From Zeaxanthinibacter enoshimensis (GTDB lineage Bacteria > Bacteroidota > Bacteroidia > Flavobacteriales > Flavobacteriaceae): a DNA stretch of 64,000 nucleotides. This document shows, piece by piece, positions 55,854 to 64,000 of this stretch (position 1 is the first letter of the stretch; each line of letters begins with the position of its first letter). The stretch is from NCBI RefSeq assembly GCF_004362865.1, contig NZ_SNYI01000003.1, forward strand, positions 62,001 through 126,000, written 5' to 3'. Position numbers and translations under genes: made by a program. Below the pieces are notes generated by a model. The model worked only from the letters and a program-made list of their open reading frames with translations, ran no database searches and was not told the DNA's origin.

Positions 55854-57185
55854 ATGTTTGATAATTTAAGTGAAAAGTTAGATAAAGCCCTGCATGTACT
55901 GAAAGGACATGGGCAAATTACGGAGATCAACGTGGCAGAGACCACGAAAGAGGTACGCCGTGCCTTACTGGATGCGGATGTCAATTTTAAGATAGCCAAG
56001 GAATTTACGAATACGGTAAAGGAAAAAGCACTGGGACAGAATGTGCTGACTTCGTTACAGCCCGGGCAGTTGATGGTGAAGATCGTAAAAGATGAACTGA
56101 CCCAGCTGATGGGCGGGGAATCTGAGGGGATATCCCTTGCCGGGGATCCGGCTGTGATCCTGATGTCGGGTCTGCAAGGTTCCGGTAAAACCACTTTTTC
56201 CGGTAAGCTTGCTAATTTTTTAAAGAGCAAGAAGACCAAAAATCCACTGCTGGTTGCCTGTGACGTTTACCGACCTGCGGCGATAGACCAGTTACATGTG
56301 GTCGGGGAGCAGATCGGGGTGCCGGTCTACTCGGATAAGGACAACAAGGATCCTGTTTCACTTGCCAAGGCGGGTATAGATTACGCCAGGAAAAACGGCC
56401 ATAACGTGGTTATTATTGATACCGCGGGACGATTGGCAGTAGATCAGCAGATGATGACCGAGATCGCGAATATCCGCGACGCCATCAAACCACAGGAAAC
56501 CCTTTTCGTGGTAGATTCCATGACAGGACAGGATGCCGTAAATACGGCCAAGGCATTTAACGAGGTACTCGATTTTGACGGGGTAGTACTTACCAAGCTG
56601 GATGGTGATACCCGTGGGGGTGCGGCATTATCCATCAAATCGGTCGTAGATAAACCCATTAAGTTTATCGGTACGGGTGAGAAAATGGATGCTATCGATG
56701 TTTTCTATCCTTCCCGTATGGCAGACAGGATACTGGGCATGGGAGACGTGGTATCTCTTGTGGAGCGTGCACAGGAACAGTTTGATGAAGAAGAGGCCAG
56801 GAAACTTCAGAAGAAGATCGCCAAGAACAAGTTCGGTTTTGACGATTTCCTGAACCAGATACAGCAGATCAAGAAGATGGGTAGCATGAAGGACCTGCTC
56901 GGGATGATCCCCGGCGCCGGAAAGGCTCTGAAGGGACTGGATATTGATGATGATGCTTTTAAGCATATAGAAGCCATTATCCACTCAATGACCCCGGAAG
57001 AGCGCTCTAATCCATCCTTACTGAACGCAAGTCGTAAGAAGCGGATCGCCAAAGGCAGCGGTAGGGAGATAAAGGAAGTGAACCAGTTGCTTAAGCAATT
57101 TGACCAGATGAGCAAGATGATGAAGATGATGCAGGGCGGCGGCGGCAAAAAAATGATGCAGATGATGCAGAATATGCCGAGGTAG
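55854..57185 (+). CDS. ffh: Signal recognition particle protein Ffh/SRP54
   Basis: 443 residues. Ffh binds 4.5S RNA and signal sequences and, with FtsY, delivers nascent membrane proteins to SecY. N domain, then GTPase domain with P-loop QGSGKTT (G109 onward), DTAGR (D189) and TKLDGDTRGG (G4 TKLD), then an M domain with hydrophobic and Met-rich sequence, ending MKMMQGGGGKKMMQMMQNMPR-like. Length and order are standard. A hairpin with T-rich end follows. Confidence 0.96.
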   Translation: MFDNLSEKLDKALHVLKGHGQITEINVAETTKEVRRALLDADVNFKIAKEFTNTVKEKALGQNVLTSLQPGQLMVKIVKDELTQLMGGESEGISLAGDPAVILMSGLQGSGKTTFSGKLANFLKSKKTKNPLLVACDVYRPAAIDQLHVVGEQIGVPVYSDKDNKDPVSLAKAGIDYARKNGHNVVIIDTAGRLAVDQQMMTEIANIRDAIKPQETLFVVDSMTGQDAVNTAKAFNEVLDFDGVVLTKLDGDTRGGAALSIKSVVDKPIKFIGTGEKMDAIDVFYPSRMADRILGMGDVVSLVERAQEQFDEEEARKLQKKIAKNKFGFDDFLNQIQQIKKMGSMKDLLGMIPGAGKALKGLDIDDDAFKHIEAIIHSMTPEERSNPSLLNASRKKRIAKGSGREIKEVNQLLKQFDQMSKMMKMMQGGGGKKMMQMMQNMPR

Positions 57186-57211
57186 TCAGAAGTTTACAGT
57201 CAACAGGTGAA
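57184..57211. repeat. Degenerate 7-bp-periodic sequence after ffh
   Basis: AGTCAGA, AGTTTAC, AGTCAAC and AGGTGAA succeed each other in phase (57184-57211), each beginning AG. It sits at the ffh stop codon and may be fortuitous. It resembles the period of the heptamer array at 53128. Confidence 0.3.
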
Positions 57212-57215
57212 TTTA

Positions 57216-57223
57216 TAACTTTG
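57216..57223 (+). promoter_or_regulatory. TAnnTTTG match between ffh and folD
   Basis: TAACTTTG matches the -7 consensus. It lies over 200 bases upstream of folD and before the terminator at 57320, so it may serve nothing or a short transcript; low weight. Confidence 0.2.
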
Positions 57224-57319
57224 AAGTAGTATAGGTGTTAAAGCATGGAAGGCGCTTTACATCTAGAATGAATATTTATCATCCCACTGCATGTTTCTTG
57301 CTGGAGGATGAAATAACTT

Positions 57320-57362
57320 AAACTCCGGGGCTGGGTTATGAACCCCGGGGTTTGAAATTTTT
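57320..57362 (+). terminator. Intrinsic terminator of ffh
   Basis: AAACTCCGGGG pairs with CCCCGGGGTTT (11 bp, one T-G pair) around a 12-base loop, followed by GAAATTTTT. It lies about 135 bases after ffh and 70 bases before folD. Confidence 0.6.
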
Positions 57363-57433
57363 AAACAGGAGTAATATCAAGCCGGACCCCGGCGAATAAA
57401 GATCCAGATCACAAATAATACATACCCCTTTTC

Positions 57434-58318
57434 ATGGAAATACTAGACGGAAAAAAAATTTCTAACCAGATCAAGGAAGAAATTGCCGCTGAGGTGGCAC
57501 AGATGAAAGAAAGGGGTGAGAAAGTGCCCCATCTTGCGGCAGTCATCGTGGGTAACGACGGGGCAAGCATGACATACGTCAATAGCAAGGTACGCTCCTG
57601 TGAAAAGGTCGGATTTGAATCTACCCTGATCCGCCTCCCCAGTACCACCTCGGAACTGGAACTCCTGAAAAAGATCGACCAGCTGAACCAGGATGATGAT
57701 ATCGACGGTTTTATCGTACAACTGCCCCTGCCGGAACAGATCGATACCCAGAAGGTCATCATGGCAATAGATCCCGATAAGGATGTGGATGGATTCCACC
57801 CGACCAATTTCGGTAAAATGGCGCTGGATATGAGCACCTTTATCCCGGCTACCCCTTTTGGTATCCTGGAACTCCTGGAGCGCTACAACGTGGAAACCAA
57901 GGGGAAACATACAGTGGTTATAGGCCGGAGCCACATCGTAGGCCGCCCGATGAGTATCCTCATGGGAAGAAAGGGATGGCCGGGGAATTCGACCGTGACC
58001 CTTACCCATAGTCACACCAAGAATATTACCCAGATCATTTCCCAGGCAGATATCGTTATTTCGGCACTCGGGGTGCCGCACTTTTTAAAGGCGGAAATGG
58101 TAAAGGATGATGCTGTAGTGATCGATGTGGGAATTACAAGAGTACCGGATGAGAGCCGGGAAAAAGGATACTACCTGGCAGGAGATGTGGATTTTGAAAA
58201 CGTAAGTAAAAAAGCATCATTCATTACGCCTGTCCCGGGAGGAGTAGGGCCGATGACCATCGCCATGCTGCTTAAAAATACCCTTTTAGCAAGGGAACAA
58301 CACCGCGGTGAACGTTAA
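57434..58318 (+). CDS. folD: Bifunctional methylenetetrahydrofolate dehydrogenase/cyclohydrolase FolD
   Basis: 294 residues. FolD interconverts 5,10-methylene- and 10-formyl-tetrahydrofolate, supplying one-carbon units. It has the YVNSK motif with catalytic Lys (Tyr48, Lys52), the substrate loop VQLPLPEQID, the NADP-binding GRSHIVGRPMSILM, and PVPGGVGPMTIAMLLKNT. All key elements are intact. Single gene; nothing in the neighbourhood is tied to folate. Confidence 0.96.
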   Translation: MEILDGKKISNQIKEEIAAEVAQMKERGEKVPHLAAVIVGNDGASMTYVNSKVRSCEKVGFESTLIRLPSTTSELELLKKIDQLNQDDDIDGFIVQLPLPEQIDTQKVIMAIDPDKDVDGFHPTNFGKMALDMSTFIPATPFGILELLERYNVETKGKHTVVIGRSHIVGRPMSILMGRKGWPGNSTVTLTHSHTKNITQIISQADIVISALGVPHFLKAEMVKDDAVVIDVGITRVPDESREKGYYLAGDVDFENVSKKASFITPVPGGVGPMTIAMLLKNTLLAREQHRGER

Positions 58319-58408
58319 CATCACAATTTTAACACCTTATACTGTAACGGCATTCTTCTAATGCCGACTAATCCCCGTATAGCTAATTCAAAAACCAAAT
58401 ACAACTAA

Positions 58409-60451
58409 ATGAAAATGTATCAACTTAAGAACATCTCCCTGGTCTGTGCCGGACTGGCAGTAGTGGGATGTAAGAATGATGCCCAGACCAGTGAGGACAA
58501 AGAGCTGGTTTCAGGTATTTACACCGAAAACATGGATACTACCGTAGATCCAGGTGATAATTTTACAGCCTATGTTAACGGGGGCTGGGTGAAAAAAACC
58601 GAAATTCCGGCTGATAAATCTTCCTACGGTACTATGACTATCGTAAGGGAAGAAGCAGAAGAAAATGTAAAGAAGATCATAGAAGAAGCAGCATCTGGTG
58701 AATTTGAAAAAGGATCTGATGAGCAGAAATTAGGGGATTTTTACAAATCCTATATGGATCTTGAGACCAGGAATTCTGCAGGGATTACCCCAATGCAAGA
58801 GGAGTTCTCCAAAATTGAAGAGATCAGTAACTACGAAGATCTGACCCGTTATTTTGCCTACGCCAATAAAATGGGAATAGATGTTCCCCTTGGCTTTTAT
58901 ATTTCCCCCGACTACAAAGATCCGCAGAATTACGTGGTATATGCCGCGCAATGGGGGCTTGGACTTCCGGACAGGGAATATTACCTGAAGGAGGATGACC
59001 GTTCCAAAGAGATCCGCCAGAAATACCAGGAGCATATCAGTCGTATGTTCCAGTTGGCCGGACTTGAGAACGGGGAAAAAGCCGCGTCAACTATCCTGAA
59101 ATTAGAAACTGCACTTGCAGAAAAGCAGATGCCAAAAGAACAGCGCAGGAACAGGGTGGCCAATTATAACATGATGACGGTAGATACGCTGAATACCCTG
59201 ATGCCGCGTTTTAACTGGAACACCTACCTTGAAGCAGCAGGTCTCGAAGACCAGGATAAGCTGGTAGTAATGATGCTGGATTATACGAAATCGCTAGATC
59301 AGCTGGTTCGCAGGACCAACCTGGCCACCTGGAAGACTTACCTTAAATGGAGCGCCCTGAACTCTGCGGCCCCTTACCTGAGTGAAGAAATAGACCAGGA
59401 GCATTTTGAATTTTACAATAAAGAACTTCGCGGCACCCCAGAGCAAAGACCACTCTGGAGAAGGGGTGTATCTGTTGTAAACAGGAACCTGGGCGAACTT
59501 GTAGGAAAGGTATATGTTCAGAAACATTTTCCGCCGGAAGCCAAGGAAAGGATGGAGGAATTAGTGGAGAACCTGCTGAAAGCTTACGAAGCCAGTATTA
59601 AGGAATTAGACTGGATGAGCGAAGATACTAAGAAAGAAGCCCTGGATAAGCTCAGCAAATTCGATCCAAAGATAGGTTATCCGGAGGAATGGAAGACCTA
59701 TGATATCGAAGTTGCCGCAGATGACCTGATGGGGAACATTATGAGGACCAACGCGATGGAGTACCAGCGCAACGTGGATAAACTTGGAAAACCGGTAGAC
59801 AGGAAAGAATGGGGAATGACACCCCAGACGGTAAATGCATATTACAATCCTTCCAAGAACGAGATCGTTTTTCCGGCTGCCATTTTACAACCACCATTCT
59901 TTAATCTCAACGCAGACGATGCTGTGAATTACGGGGCCATAGGTGCTGTGATCGGGCACGAGATAGGGCATGGTTTTGACGACTCAGGCAGCACCTTTGA
60001 CGGGGACGGTACCATGCGTAACTGGTGGACAGAGACAGACCGGGAAGAATTCAAGAAACGTACCGATGCCCTTGTTGCCCAGTATAATGGTTTTGAAGTA
60101 TTGCCGGAGTTAAATGTGAACGGTGAATTTACCCTGGGTGAGAATATCGGGGATCTCGGGGGATTAAGCATAGCTTTAAAAGCCTACAAAATGTCCCTGG
60201 ATGGTAAGGAAGGTCCGGTACTGGACGGGTTCACCGGGGAACAACGTGTATTCATGGGCTGGGCCCAGGGATGGATGGGGAAATCAAGGGATGAAGCCCT
60301 GCGCGTACAGGTGAGTACAGACCCTCATTCTCCGCGGGATTTCCGTGTAAATGGGGTTGTAAGGAATATACCCGAATTCTATACCGCATTCAACGTGGAA
60401 AAAGGTGATTCACTTTACCTGGCTCCCGAAGAACGCGTCAAGATCTGGTAA
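58409..60451 (+). CDS. M13-family zinc metallopeptidase lipoprotein (neprilysin/PepO-like)
   Basis: 680 residues. Lipobox VVGC (Cys about 21), so anchored to an envelope membrane. The N-terminal part is the Peptidase_M13_N domain (KEKNEE-like long helices); the C-terminal zinc site is HEIGH with His517 and His521 and Glu518, and ENIGD with Glu578 as third ligand and Asp. The conserved NAYYNPSKNEIVFPAAILQPPFF motif (substrate Asn) precedes it and DFRVNGVVRN-PEFYTAF follows, as in bacterial PepO. It degrades small peptides in the periplasm or outside. A terminator follows the stop. Confidence 0.94.
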   Translation: MKMYQLKNISLVCAGLAVVGCKNDAQTSEDKELVSGIYTENMDTTVDPGDNFTAYVNGGWVKKTEIPADKSSYGTMTIVREEAEENVKKIIEEAASGEFEKGSDEQKLGDFYKSYMDLETRNSAGITPMQEEFSKIEEISNYEDLTRYFAYANKMGIDVPLGFYISPDYKDPQNYVVYAAQWGLGLPDREYYLKEDDRSKEIRQKYQEHISRMFQLAGLENGEKAASTILKLETALAEKQMPKEQRRNRVANYNMMTVDTLNTLMPRFNWNTYLEAAGLEDQDKLVVMMLDYTKSLDQLVRRTNLATWKTYLKWSALNSAAPYLSEEIDQEHFEFYNKELRGTPEQRPLWRRGVSVVNRNLGELVGKVYVQKHFPPEAKERMEELVENLLKAYEASIKELDWMSEDTKKEALDKLSKFDPKIGYPEEWKTYDIEVAADDLMGNIMRTNAMEYQRNVDKLGKPVDRKEWGMTPQTVNAYYNPSKNEIVFPAAILQPPFFNLNADDAVNYGAIGAVIGHEIGHGFDDSGSTFDGDGTMRNWWTETDREEFKKRTDALVAQYNGFEVLPELNVNGEFTLGENIGDLGGLSIALKAYKMSLDGKEGPVLDGFTGEQRVFMGWAQGWMGKSRDEALRVQVSTDPHSPRDFRVNGVVRNIPEFYTAFNVEKGDSLYLAPEERVKIW

Positions 60452-60471
60452 CAAGAATAACAATATGCTAA

Positions 60472-60498
60472 AAGCCCTCTCCCTGAGAGGGTTTTTTT
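60472..60498. terminator. Intrinsic terminator after the M13 peptidase gene
   Basis: CCCTCTC pairs with GAGAGGG around CCT, followed by seven T on the plus strand; A-rich flank on the left lets it act on the minus-strand small lipoprotein gene too. About 20 bases after the peptidase stop. Confidence 0.8.
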
Positions 60499-60649
60499 AT
60501 GACCTTAAATCAAGGTTCATCGCTATGCCCATGGTAGAATCGGTGGGCGTAATAACATCTAAATCCTTACTTCCTTCATTGTTCGTACAGCTGGCGAATG
60601 CCAGGACAGAACACAGCAATAGGATCACGTAGATAATCAGGATTCTCAT
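60497..60649 (-). CDS. Small lipoprotein (50 aa)
   Basis: A short minus-strand gene: ATG at 60649, stop TAA at 60497-60499. The product starts MRILIIYVILLLCSVLAFAS, a hydrophobic signal peptide with two basic-free residues before the core, then a lipobox Cys at 21 (AFASC) and a polar tail (TNNEGSKDLDVITPTDST) ending LRS. It fits the pattern of a small lipoprotein of unknown role. The stop abuts the terminator hairpin. No neighbour suggests a role. A real gene is likely, given the signal peptide, but is unconfirmed. Confidence 0.6.
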   Translation of the reverse strand: MRILIIYVILLLCSVLAFASCTNNEGSKDLDVITPTDSTMGIAMNLDLRS

Positions 60650-60823
60650 CACTCACTAATTTAGCAGGTATTATTACCGAGTTACTATACTATAACGTGG
60701 ATCATAAGAGTTTTGGTATGATTTCCTGGGAATATAACTCCTTATCTAGGATCAGATAACCTGGAAAATGTATTCAATGCGTGTGGAGATTTTGGAAAGA
60801 AGGGGGACTTTAGTTGTATGATT

Positions 60824-60857
60824 AAAAAAGACCCGGAAACTAAACTAGCTCCGGGCC
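60824..60857 (-). terminator. Terminator of the NmrA-like gene
   Basis: On the minus strand TCCGG-type hairpin (CCCGGA 60832-60837 with TCCGGG 60850-60855, 12-base loop) is followed by a run of six T. It begins just after the stop of the gene at 60863. Confidence 0.7.
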
Positions 60858-60862
60858 CATAT

Positions 60863-61822
60863 TTAAGCGGTTTGGGTTTCCATGGGTATCTGGTCTTTAT
60901 GTCGTACGAGCCACCCGTGAAATGTTTCCAGTTTCGGGTTCAGTTTCCTGGATAATTCCAGGTCCCGGTTGCCACAGAAGACTTCTTCAAAATCTACCTT
61001 GAACTGGTACATATTTCCCAGGTCGTCCGCGCCGGGAAAATCAAATCCCCGGTACACATCGTGCGGTACGGAAACATATTTCACATCTTCCTCAAAGACC
61101 TTGCTGAAAATATCTGCAAATTCTTTCCCGGTAAGGAATTCCCCGGAGATGCCTATGGTCTTTCCCTGGTATTGTTTACCAGCCTTGAAGATGCCAAGGG
61201 CACACCGGCCGATATCCCGGACGGCCATACTGGGCATTTTAATTTCATCTATTGGCATAACCAGCGCCAGTTTTCCATCATCGCCTCTTTTCGGGGCCAT
61301 TCCAAAGTGAATGAAGTTTTCCCAGTAGAAAGAAGTTCTCAGAAGCGTTGCAGGAACTTTTGAATCTTTAAAGTACTTGTCTGCTTCTCCTTTCGCGTCA
61401 AAATGGGGCACCTTGTATTTTTCCTGCAGCGTCGGCATACGGTTGTCTTCCAGGGGTACCCAGTTCCGTGTATCTTCTAATGTAGACCAGATGAGGTGCT
61501 GTACATCGGCCGCTTCCGCCGCTTCCGCCATTAACCTGGCTTGTTCCAATTCTATTTCCGCGGAAAAATGATCCCAGAAAAAGGTGACGCAGAAGACTCC
61601 ATAAGCTCCTTTAAACGCCTTTACCAGGCTTTCTTTGTCATTGACATCTGCATGAGCTATTTCTACTCCCCGGGCTTTAAGAGCCTTTGCTTTGTCAGAT
61701 TTTGGATCACGCGTCAGTGCACGGACCGCGAATTCGTGATCGGGATCATTGAGGATCGCTTCTACGAGTCCCCCTCCCTGTGCGCCTGTAGCCCCCACTA
61801 CGGCAATAATTTTTTTCTCCAT
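60863..61822 (-). CDS. NmrA/HSCARG-family NAD(P)-binding protein
   Basis: 319 residues with an N-terminal Rossmann motif IIAVVGATGAQGGGLVEAIL (about 4-23) and the NmrA-like features ALTRDPKSDKAKALKARG and FCVTFFWDHFSAEIELEQARLMAEAAEAADVQHLIWSTLED, consistent with redox-sensing HSCARG/NmrA homologues or NAD(P)H-binding oxidoreductases. Lacks a clear YxxxK catalytic pair, so it may be a sensor rather than an enzyme; that is inference. It is followed by a terminator and is 97 bp after the VOC gene on the same strand. Confidence 0.85.
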   Translation of the reverse strand: MEKKIIAVVGATGAQGGGLVEAILNDPDHEFAVRALTRDPKSDKAKALKARGVEIAHADVNDKESLVKAFKGAYGVFCVTFFWDHFSAEIELEQARLMAEAAEAADVQHLIWSTLEDTRNWVPLEDNRMPTLQEKYKVPHFDAKGEADKYFKDSKVPATLLRTSFYWENFIHFGMAPKRGDDGKLALVMPIDEIKMPSMAVRDIGRCALGIFKAGKQYQGKTIGISGEFLTGKEFADIFSKVFEEDVKYVSVPHDVYRGFDFPGADDLGNMYQFKVDFEEVFCGNRDLELSRKLNPKLETFHGWLVRHKDQIPMETQTA

Positions 61823-61919
61823 GATTTAGTTGTTTAGAATACCTATTTAAGGTAAACAATAATCATGCGAAAATCAATGATTTTAACCTTTAAGTGCTTG
61901 GAAATCTGACAGGTGCGTT

Positions 61920-62342
61920 CTACTTGGCGAACAGTTGATCCATGTCTTTAAAAGCCTTGAATTCCAGGGCATTTCCGGCAGGGTCCAAAAAGAACATGGT
62001 GGCTTGCTCTCCGACCTCTCCCTTAAAACGGATATAGGGTTCTATTACGAACTCTATATTCCGAGCCTGCAATTTGTCGGCAAAGGCCTGGAAGCTGTCC
62101 CAGGGAAGCACTACACCGTAATGGGGAACAGGAACCTGCTTCCCGTCAACGGGATTGGCATGTTGTTTTTCTTCAGATTTAGGTTTGTAGTGGATGACAA
62201 GCTGGTGTCCAAAAAGATTGAAATCTACCCAGTGATCGCTGCTTCTGCCTTCCTCGCATTCCAGGACATCCCGGTAAAAGGCCCGGCATTCATCAAGGTT
62301 GTGGACAGGAATCGCGACATGGAAAGGTGTAATGGTGCTCAT
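61920..62342 (-). CDS. VOC-family (glyoxalase/bleomycin resistance-like) protein
   Basis: 140 residues of the vicinal oxygen chelate fold. Motifs are [27 protein letters not shown] at the start and [17 protein letters not shown], then [15 protein letters not shown] near the end with a Glu ligand of the metal-binding type (HVAI His and NALEF Glu). Many VOC members are dioxygenases, isomerases or drug-binding proteins; function not derivable. Five bases follow the stop of the DUF7218-like gene. Confidence 0.85.
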   Translation of the reverse strand: MSTITPFHVAIPVHNLDECRAFYRDVLECEEGRSSDHWVDFNLFGHQLVIHYKPKSEEKQHANPVDGKQVPVPHYGVVLPWDSFQAFADKLQARNIEFVIEPYIRFKGEVGEQATMFFLDPAGNALEFKAFKDMDQLFAK

Positions 62343-62347
62343 AGTAA

Positions 62348-62596
62348 TCAGTTATTTCTTAATGCTTTTATCAATTCTTTTTTGGTCATCCTGGAACGGC
62401 CTTCAATACCAATTTCTTTAGCTTTCTGGTAAAGTTCCTCCTTGGTTCGCTCTTCGTATTTAGAGGCATGGCCTCCTTTTTCTCCAGAGTTTTCTGTGTT
62501 GGCGATCCGGGCTGCTTTTTCCTTGCTGTACCCTTTGTCCCTGAGGGCTTCGTATTGCTCCTCGTTCTTTACTGATGGAATATTATCTTTTGGCAT
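62348..62596 (-). CDS. Small DUF7218/Rho_N-like protein (82 aa)
   Basis: 82 residues. The N-terminal half has the pattern [30 protein letters not shown] seen in DUF7218-type proteins. The C-terminal half, [33 protein letters not shown], resembles a Rho termination factor N-domain or HeH/SAP-like helical motif that binds nucleic acids or partners. Such proteins are often stress-linked. Ends 5 bp before the VOC gene; no signal peptide. Role unknown. Confidence 0.75.
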   Translation of the reverse strand: MPKDNIPSVKNEEQYEALRDKGYSKEKAARIANTENSGEKGGHASKYEERTKEELYQKAKEIGIEGRSRMTKKELIKALRNN

Positions 62597-62668
62597 CTCG
62601 TTTTTATTTTAAATATAATAATTGCCAAGAGGTCATATTCTAAAACTACTGTTAAAGGGACAGGCACT

Positions 62669-63508
62669 TCACTCTTGCAGGAATGATATGATCTTCTGGT
62701 TCACTTCTTCCTGGTGCATGGAATGACCCAGGCCTTCTGTGGTAACCAGAATACTGTTTTTCCAGTGCCTGTGAACTCTTTCCGAAGCGTGGTAAGGGGT
62801 AATGGTATCAAACCGATCGTGGAACAACAATCCTGGAACCTGGCTTTCCCTGATAAACTTTGAGGAGGAGAATTCTTCTATCCTCACCCCAAACCTGCGT
62901 CTCACATAAGATTCCAGCGATTCCATAACCTTTTCATTCAAGGTCAGGAGTGACTTAAAGTGTTCCATGATCTCGTGGAATTCAGAAGGGGATCCGATAG
63001 TCACTATCTTTTGTATCGGGAGCTGTGGAGCGCGGTAATGGGTATACAGGGTGGTCATTCCGCCCACAGAATGCCCTATGATGTATTCCGGCTGGTATTT
63101 CCCGGCCATATACCCCAGGCATTCGGAATAAAGCGGAACATGCAGGTACTGCCCGCTCGAATTTCCATGCCCGGGGGCATCAAATGCCAGGATGTTGAAA
63201 CCGGCGTCCCCCAGGTAGTGGATAAGGTTTTTCCATCGAGAGCTGTTGCTTTCCCATCCGTGTACCAGGAGGACAGTGTTACCGGGCCCAGGCCAATGAT
63301 ACACCTGGATCTTGTGGCCGGAGACAATTTCGGTAGTTGTTTTGGATTGTTCTAGGAATTCCTGTTGTTCCCGGGTAGGCCTGCCTTTCCTGACCTTGGA
63401 AAAGGTTTTAAATGCCTGCCGGGCGGCGAGGCCGGGATGCAGGTGCGATACGGTATTGAAAAAAATACCATAGGCGCGGGGGACATATTTCCGGATGTGT
63501 TTTTTCAT
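62669..63508 (-). CDS. Alpha/beta hydrolase
   Basis: 279 residues. Catalytic triad elements are GHSVGG (145-150, Ser147), Asp in LFHDRFDTITP (Asp231 or Asp234) and His262 in EGLGHSMH. The oxyanion segment is LLVHGWESNSS (81-91) and the usual AFDAPGHGNSSG follows at 108-119. A long basic N-terminus (MKKHIRKYVPRAYG) precedes the core without a clear signal peptide. Likely an esterase or lipase-like enzyme of unknown substrate. A TATTTTTG element (63526-63533) precedes it. Confidence 0.88.
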   Translation of the reverse strand: MKKHIRKYVPRAYGIFFNTVSHLHPGLAARQAFKTFSKVRKGRPTREQQEFLEQSKTTTEIVSGHKIQVYHWPGPGNTVLLVHGWESNSSRWKNLIHYLGDAGFNILAFDAPGHGNSSGQYLHVPLYSECLGYMAGKYQPEYIIGHSVGGMTTLYTHYRAPQLPIQKIVTIGSPSEFHEIMEHFKSLLTLNEKVMESLESYVRRRFGVRIEEFSSSKFIRESQVPGLLFHDRFDTITPYHASERVHRHWKNSILVTTEGLGHSMHQEEVNQKIISFLQE

Positions 63509-63525
63509 GAGACCTTCTGAACGGT

Positions 63526-63533
63526 CAAAAATA
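63526..63533 (-). promoter_or_regulatory. -7 promoter element of the alpha/beta hydrolase gene
   Basis: The minus strand reads TATTTTTG, matching TAnnTTTG, and lies 17 bases before the start codon at 63508. A CTG lies about 18 bases further upstream in place of TTG. Confidence 0.45.
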
Positions 63534-63562
63534 CGAAATGCCGCCCATTCTCAGTCGGATCC

Positions 63563-63583
63563 GGCTGCATGTTTGCTGCAGCC
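63563..63583. other. Isolated 7-bp hairpin in the 187-bp gap
   Basis: GGCTGCA and TGCAGCC pair exactly around TGTTTGC. No T-run follows on either strand. The gap also contains a GGGG-CTTG-TCCCC hairpin near 63611-63623. No gene recognised there. Confidence 0.35.
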
Positions 63584-63695
63584 AAAAACCGTAAATTTCC
63601 GGCAGGGGAGGGGGCTTGTCCCCAGGCCCGTTCAACAAGTGGCACGTATAAGTAACCACTGCACCACACCTTCCAACGTGCATTCCCGGAAGGGA

Positions 63696-64000
63696 TCAGA
63701 TATTCAAAGGTCTTTTCTTGATCATCCCGCCTTTCAGGTCTTTTACGAGGTCCATGACAATAAAAGCTTTCTTGTCGATCTTATCGATCTCAGTACTTAG
63801 TCTTGCTAATTCCAGCCTGGTTACTACGGTATAGATAATTTCAGTTTCTTTCCGGCTTCCCCCGTATTTACTGTAGCCTTGTTTCCCCATGTAGATGGTA
63901 CACGCCCTGCCCATTTTTTCGGTCAGCATCAACCGGATGGCCTCGTGTTGGTCAGAGATAATGGTAACTCCAATATATTCTTCTACCCCGTCTACTACGT
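63696..64000 (-). CDS. YitT/DUF2179 family membrane protein, C-terminal part
   Basis: The right edge cuts the gene: about 101 residues of its C-terminus are visible. The DUF2179 domain is clear: IGVTIISDQHEAIRLMLTEKMGRACTIYMGKQGYSK-like, then ETEIIYTVVTRLELARLSTEIDKIDKKAFIVM and GGMIKKRPLNI. Complete family members have five or six membrane helices before this cytoplasmic domain. Function is not established; they are seen as membrane proteins, sometimes in transport or stress settings. The N-terminus and start lie outside. Confidence 0.88.
   Translation of the reverse strand, partial: VVDGVEEYIGVTIISDQHEAIRLMLTEKMGRACTIYMGKQGYSKYGGSRKETEIIYTVVTRLELARLSTEIDKIDKKAFIVMDLVKDLKGGMIKKRPLNI

Noticed and set aside
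60405-60632. A plus-strand open frame over the M13 peptidase end and the small lipoprotein
   Set aside because: It begins inside the peptidase gene in another frame and runs through the terminator; the minus-strand lipoprotein explains the region better.
63495-63800. A plus-strand open frame across the gap between the hydrolase and YitT genes
   Set aside because: It overlaps both minus-strand genes, is composed of low-hydrophobicity shadow sequence, and has no start context; treated as non-coding gap.

Overview
The window looks like a chromosomal segment of a marine-type member of the Flavobacteriaceae (Bacteroidota). This rests on two SusC/SusD outer-membrane import loci, many lipoproteins with Bacteroidota-style lipoboxes, an ECF sigma/FecR/TonB receptor cassette, several TAnnTTTG promoter elements, weak Shine-Dalgarno signals, and zinc-free forms of S14 and L36. 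All large genes are intact. I see no tRNA, rRNA, insertion sequence, prophage or CRISPR array.

Layout. 1-3.1 kb: the tail of an unrecognised protein, rarA, a rhomboid protease and rlmB, with convergent neighbours sharing stop-codon bases. 3.1-20.4 kb: a minus-strand block for surface nutrient handling. In transcription order it reads SusC, SusD and a Calx-beta-like lipoprotein; then a second SusC, SusD and lipoprotein; then a 1129-residue FG-GAP/ASPIC lipoprotein, a 249-residue secreted protein and an arylsulfotransferase-like lipoprotein. Each of the three units ends at a good intrinsic terminator. The two susC genes share a similar promoter-proximal block. No glycoside hydrolase or sulfatase lies beside them, so the substrates cannot be read from context.

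20.8-37.9 kb: the fused str-S10-spc-alpha ribosomal cluster (rpsL to rplQ, including fusA, secY, infA and rpoA), led by a near-perfect flavobacterial promoter and closed by a terminator. A hairpin with a T-run between rpsJ and rplC may separate the str part from the rest. 38.0-49.5 kb: central metabolism and translation: carA, eno, a glycogen-synthase-type GT5 enzyme, gltA, two amidinotransferase-fold enzymes (one CtlX-like) and argS, with a minus-strand pair (SDR/DUF2867 protein and a conserved hypothetical) inserted.

49.6-55.7 kb: an ECF sigma factor, FecR-type anti-sigma factor and STN-domain TonB receptor on the minus strand, divergent from a 587-residue lipoprotein built of internal repeats. 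A tandem GGTTTGA heptamer array lies between the sigma and fecR genes. 55.8-60.5 kb: ffh, folD and an M13 metallopeptidase lipoprotein. 60.5-64 kb: a 50-residue lipoprotein, an NmrA-like protein, a VOC protein, a small DUF7218/Rho_N-like protein, an alpha/beta hydrolase and a truncated YitT/DUF2179 membrane protein.

Most of the window is ordinary. The least explained items are the heptad-periodic DNA at three intergenic sites, promoter elements placed four bases before start codons, the twin SusC upstream blocks and a 16-bp palindrome near one of them, the rpsJ-rplC hairpins, and the repeat-built lipoprotein beside the sigma-factor operon.
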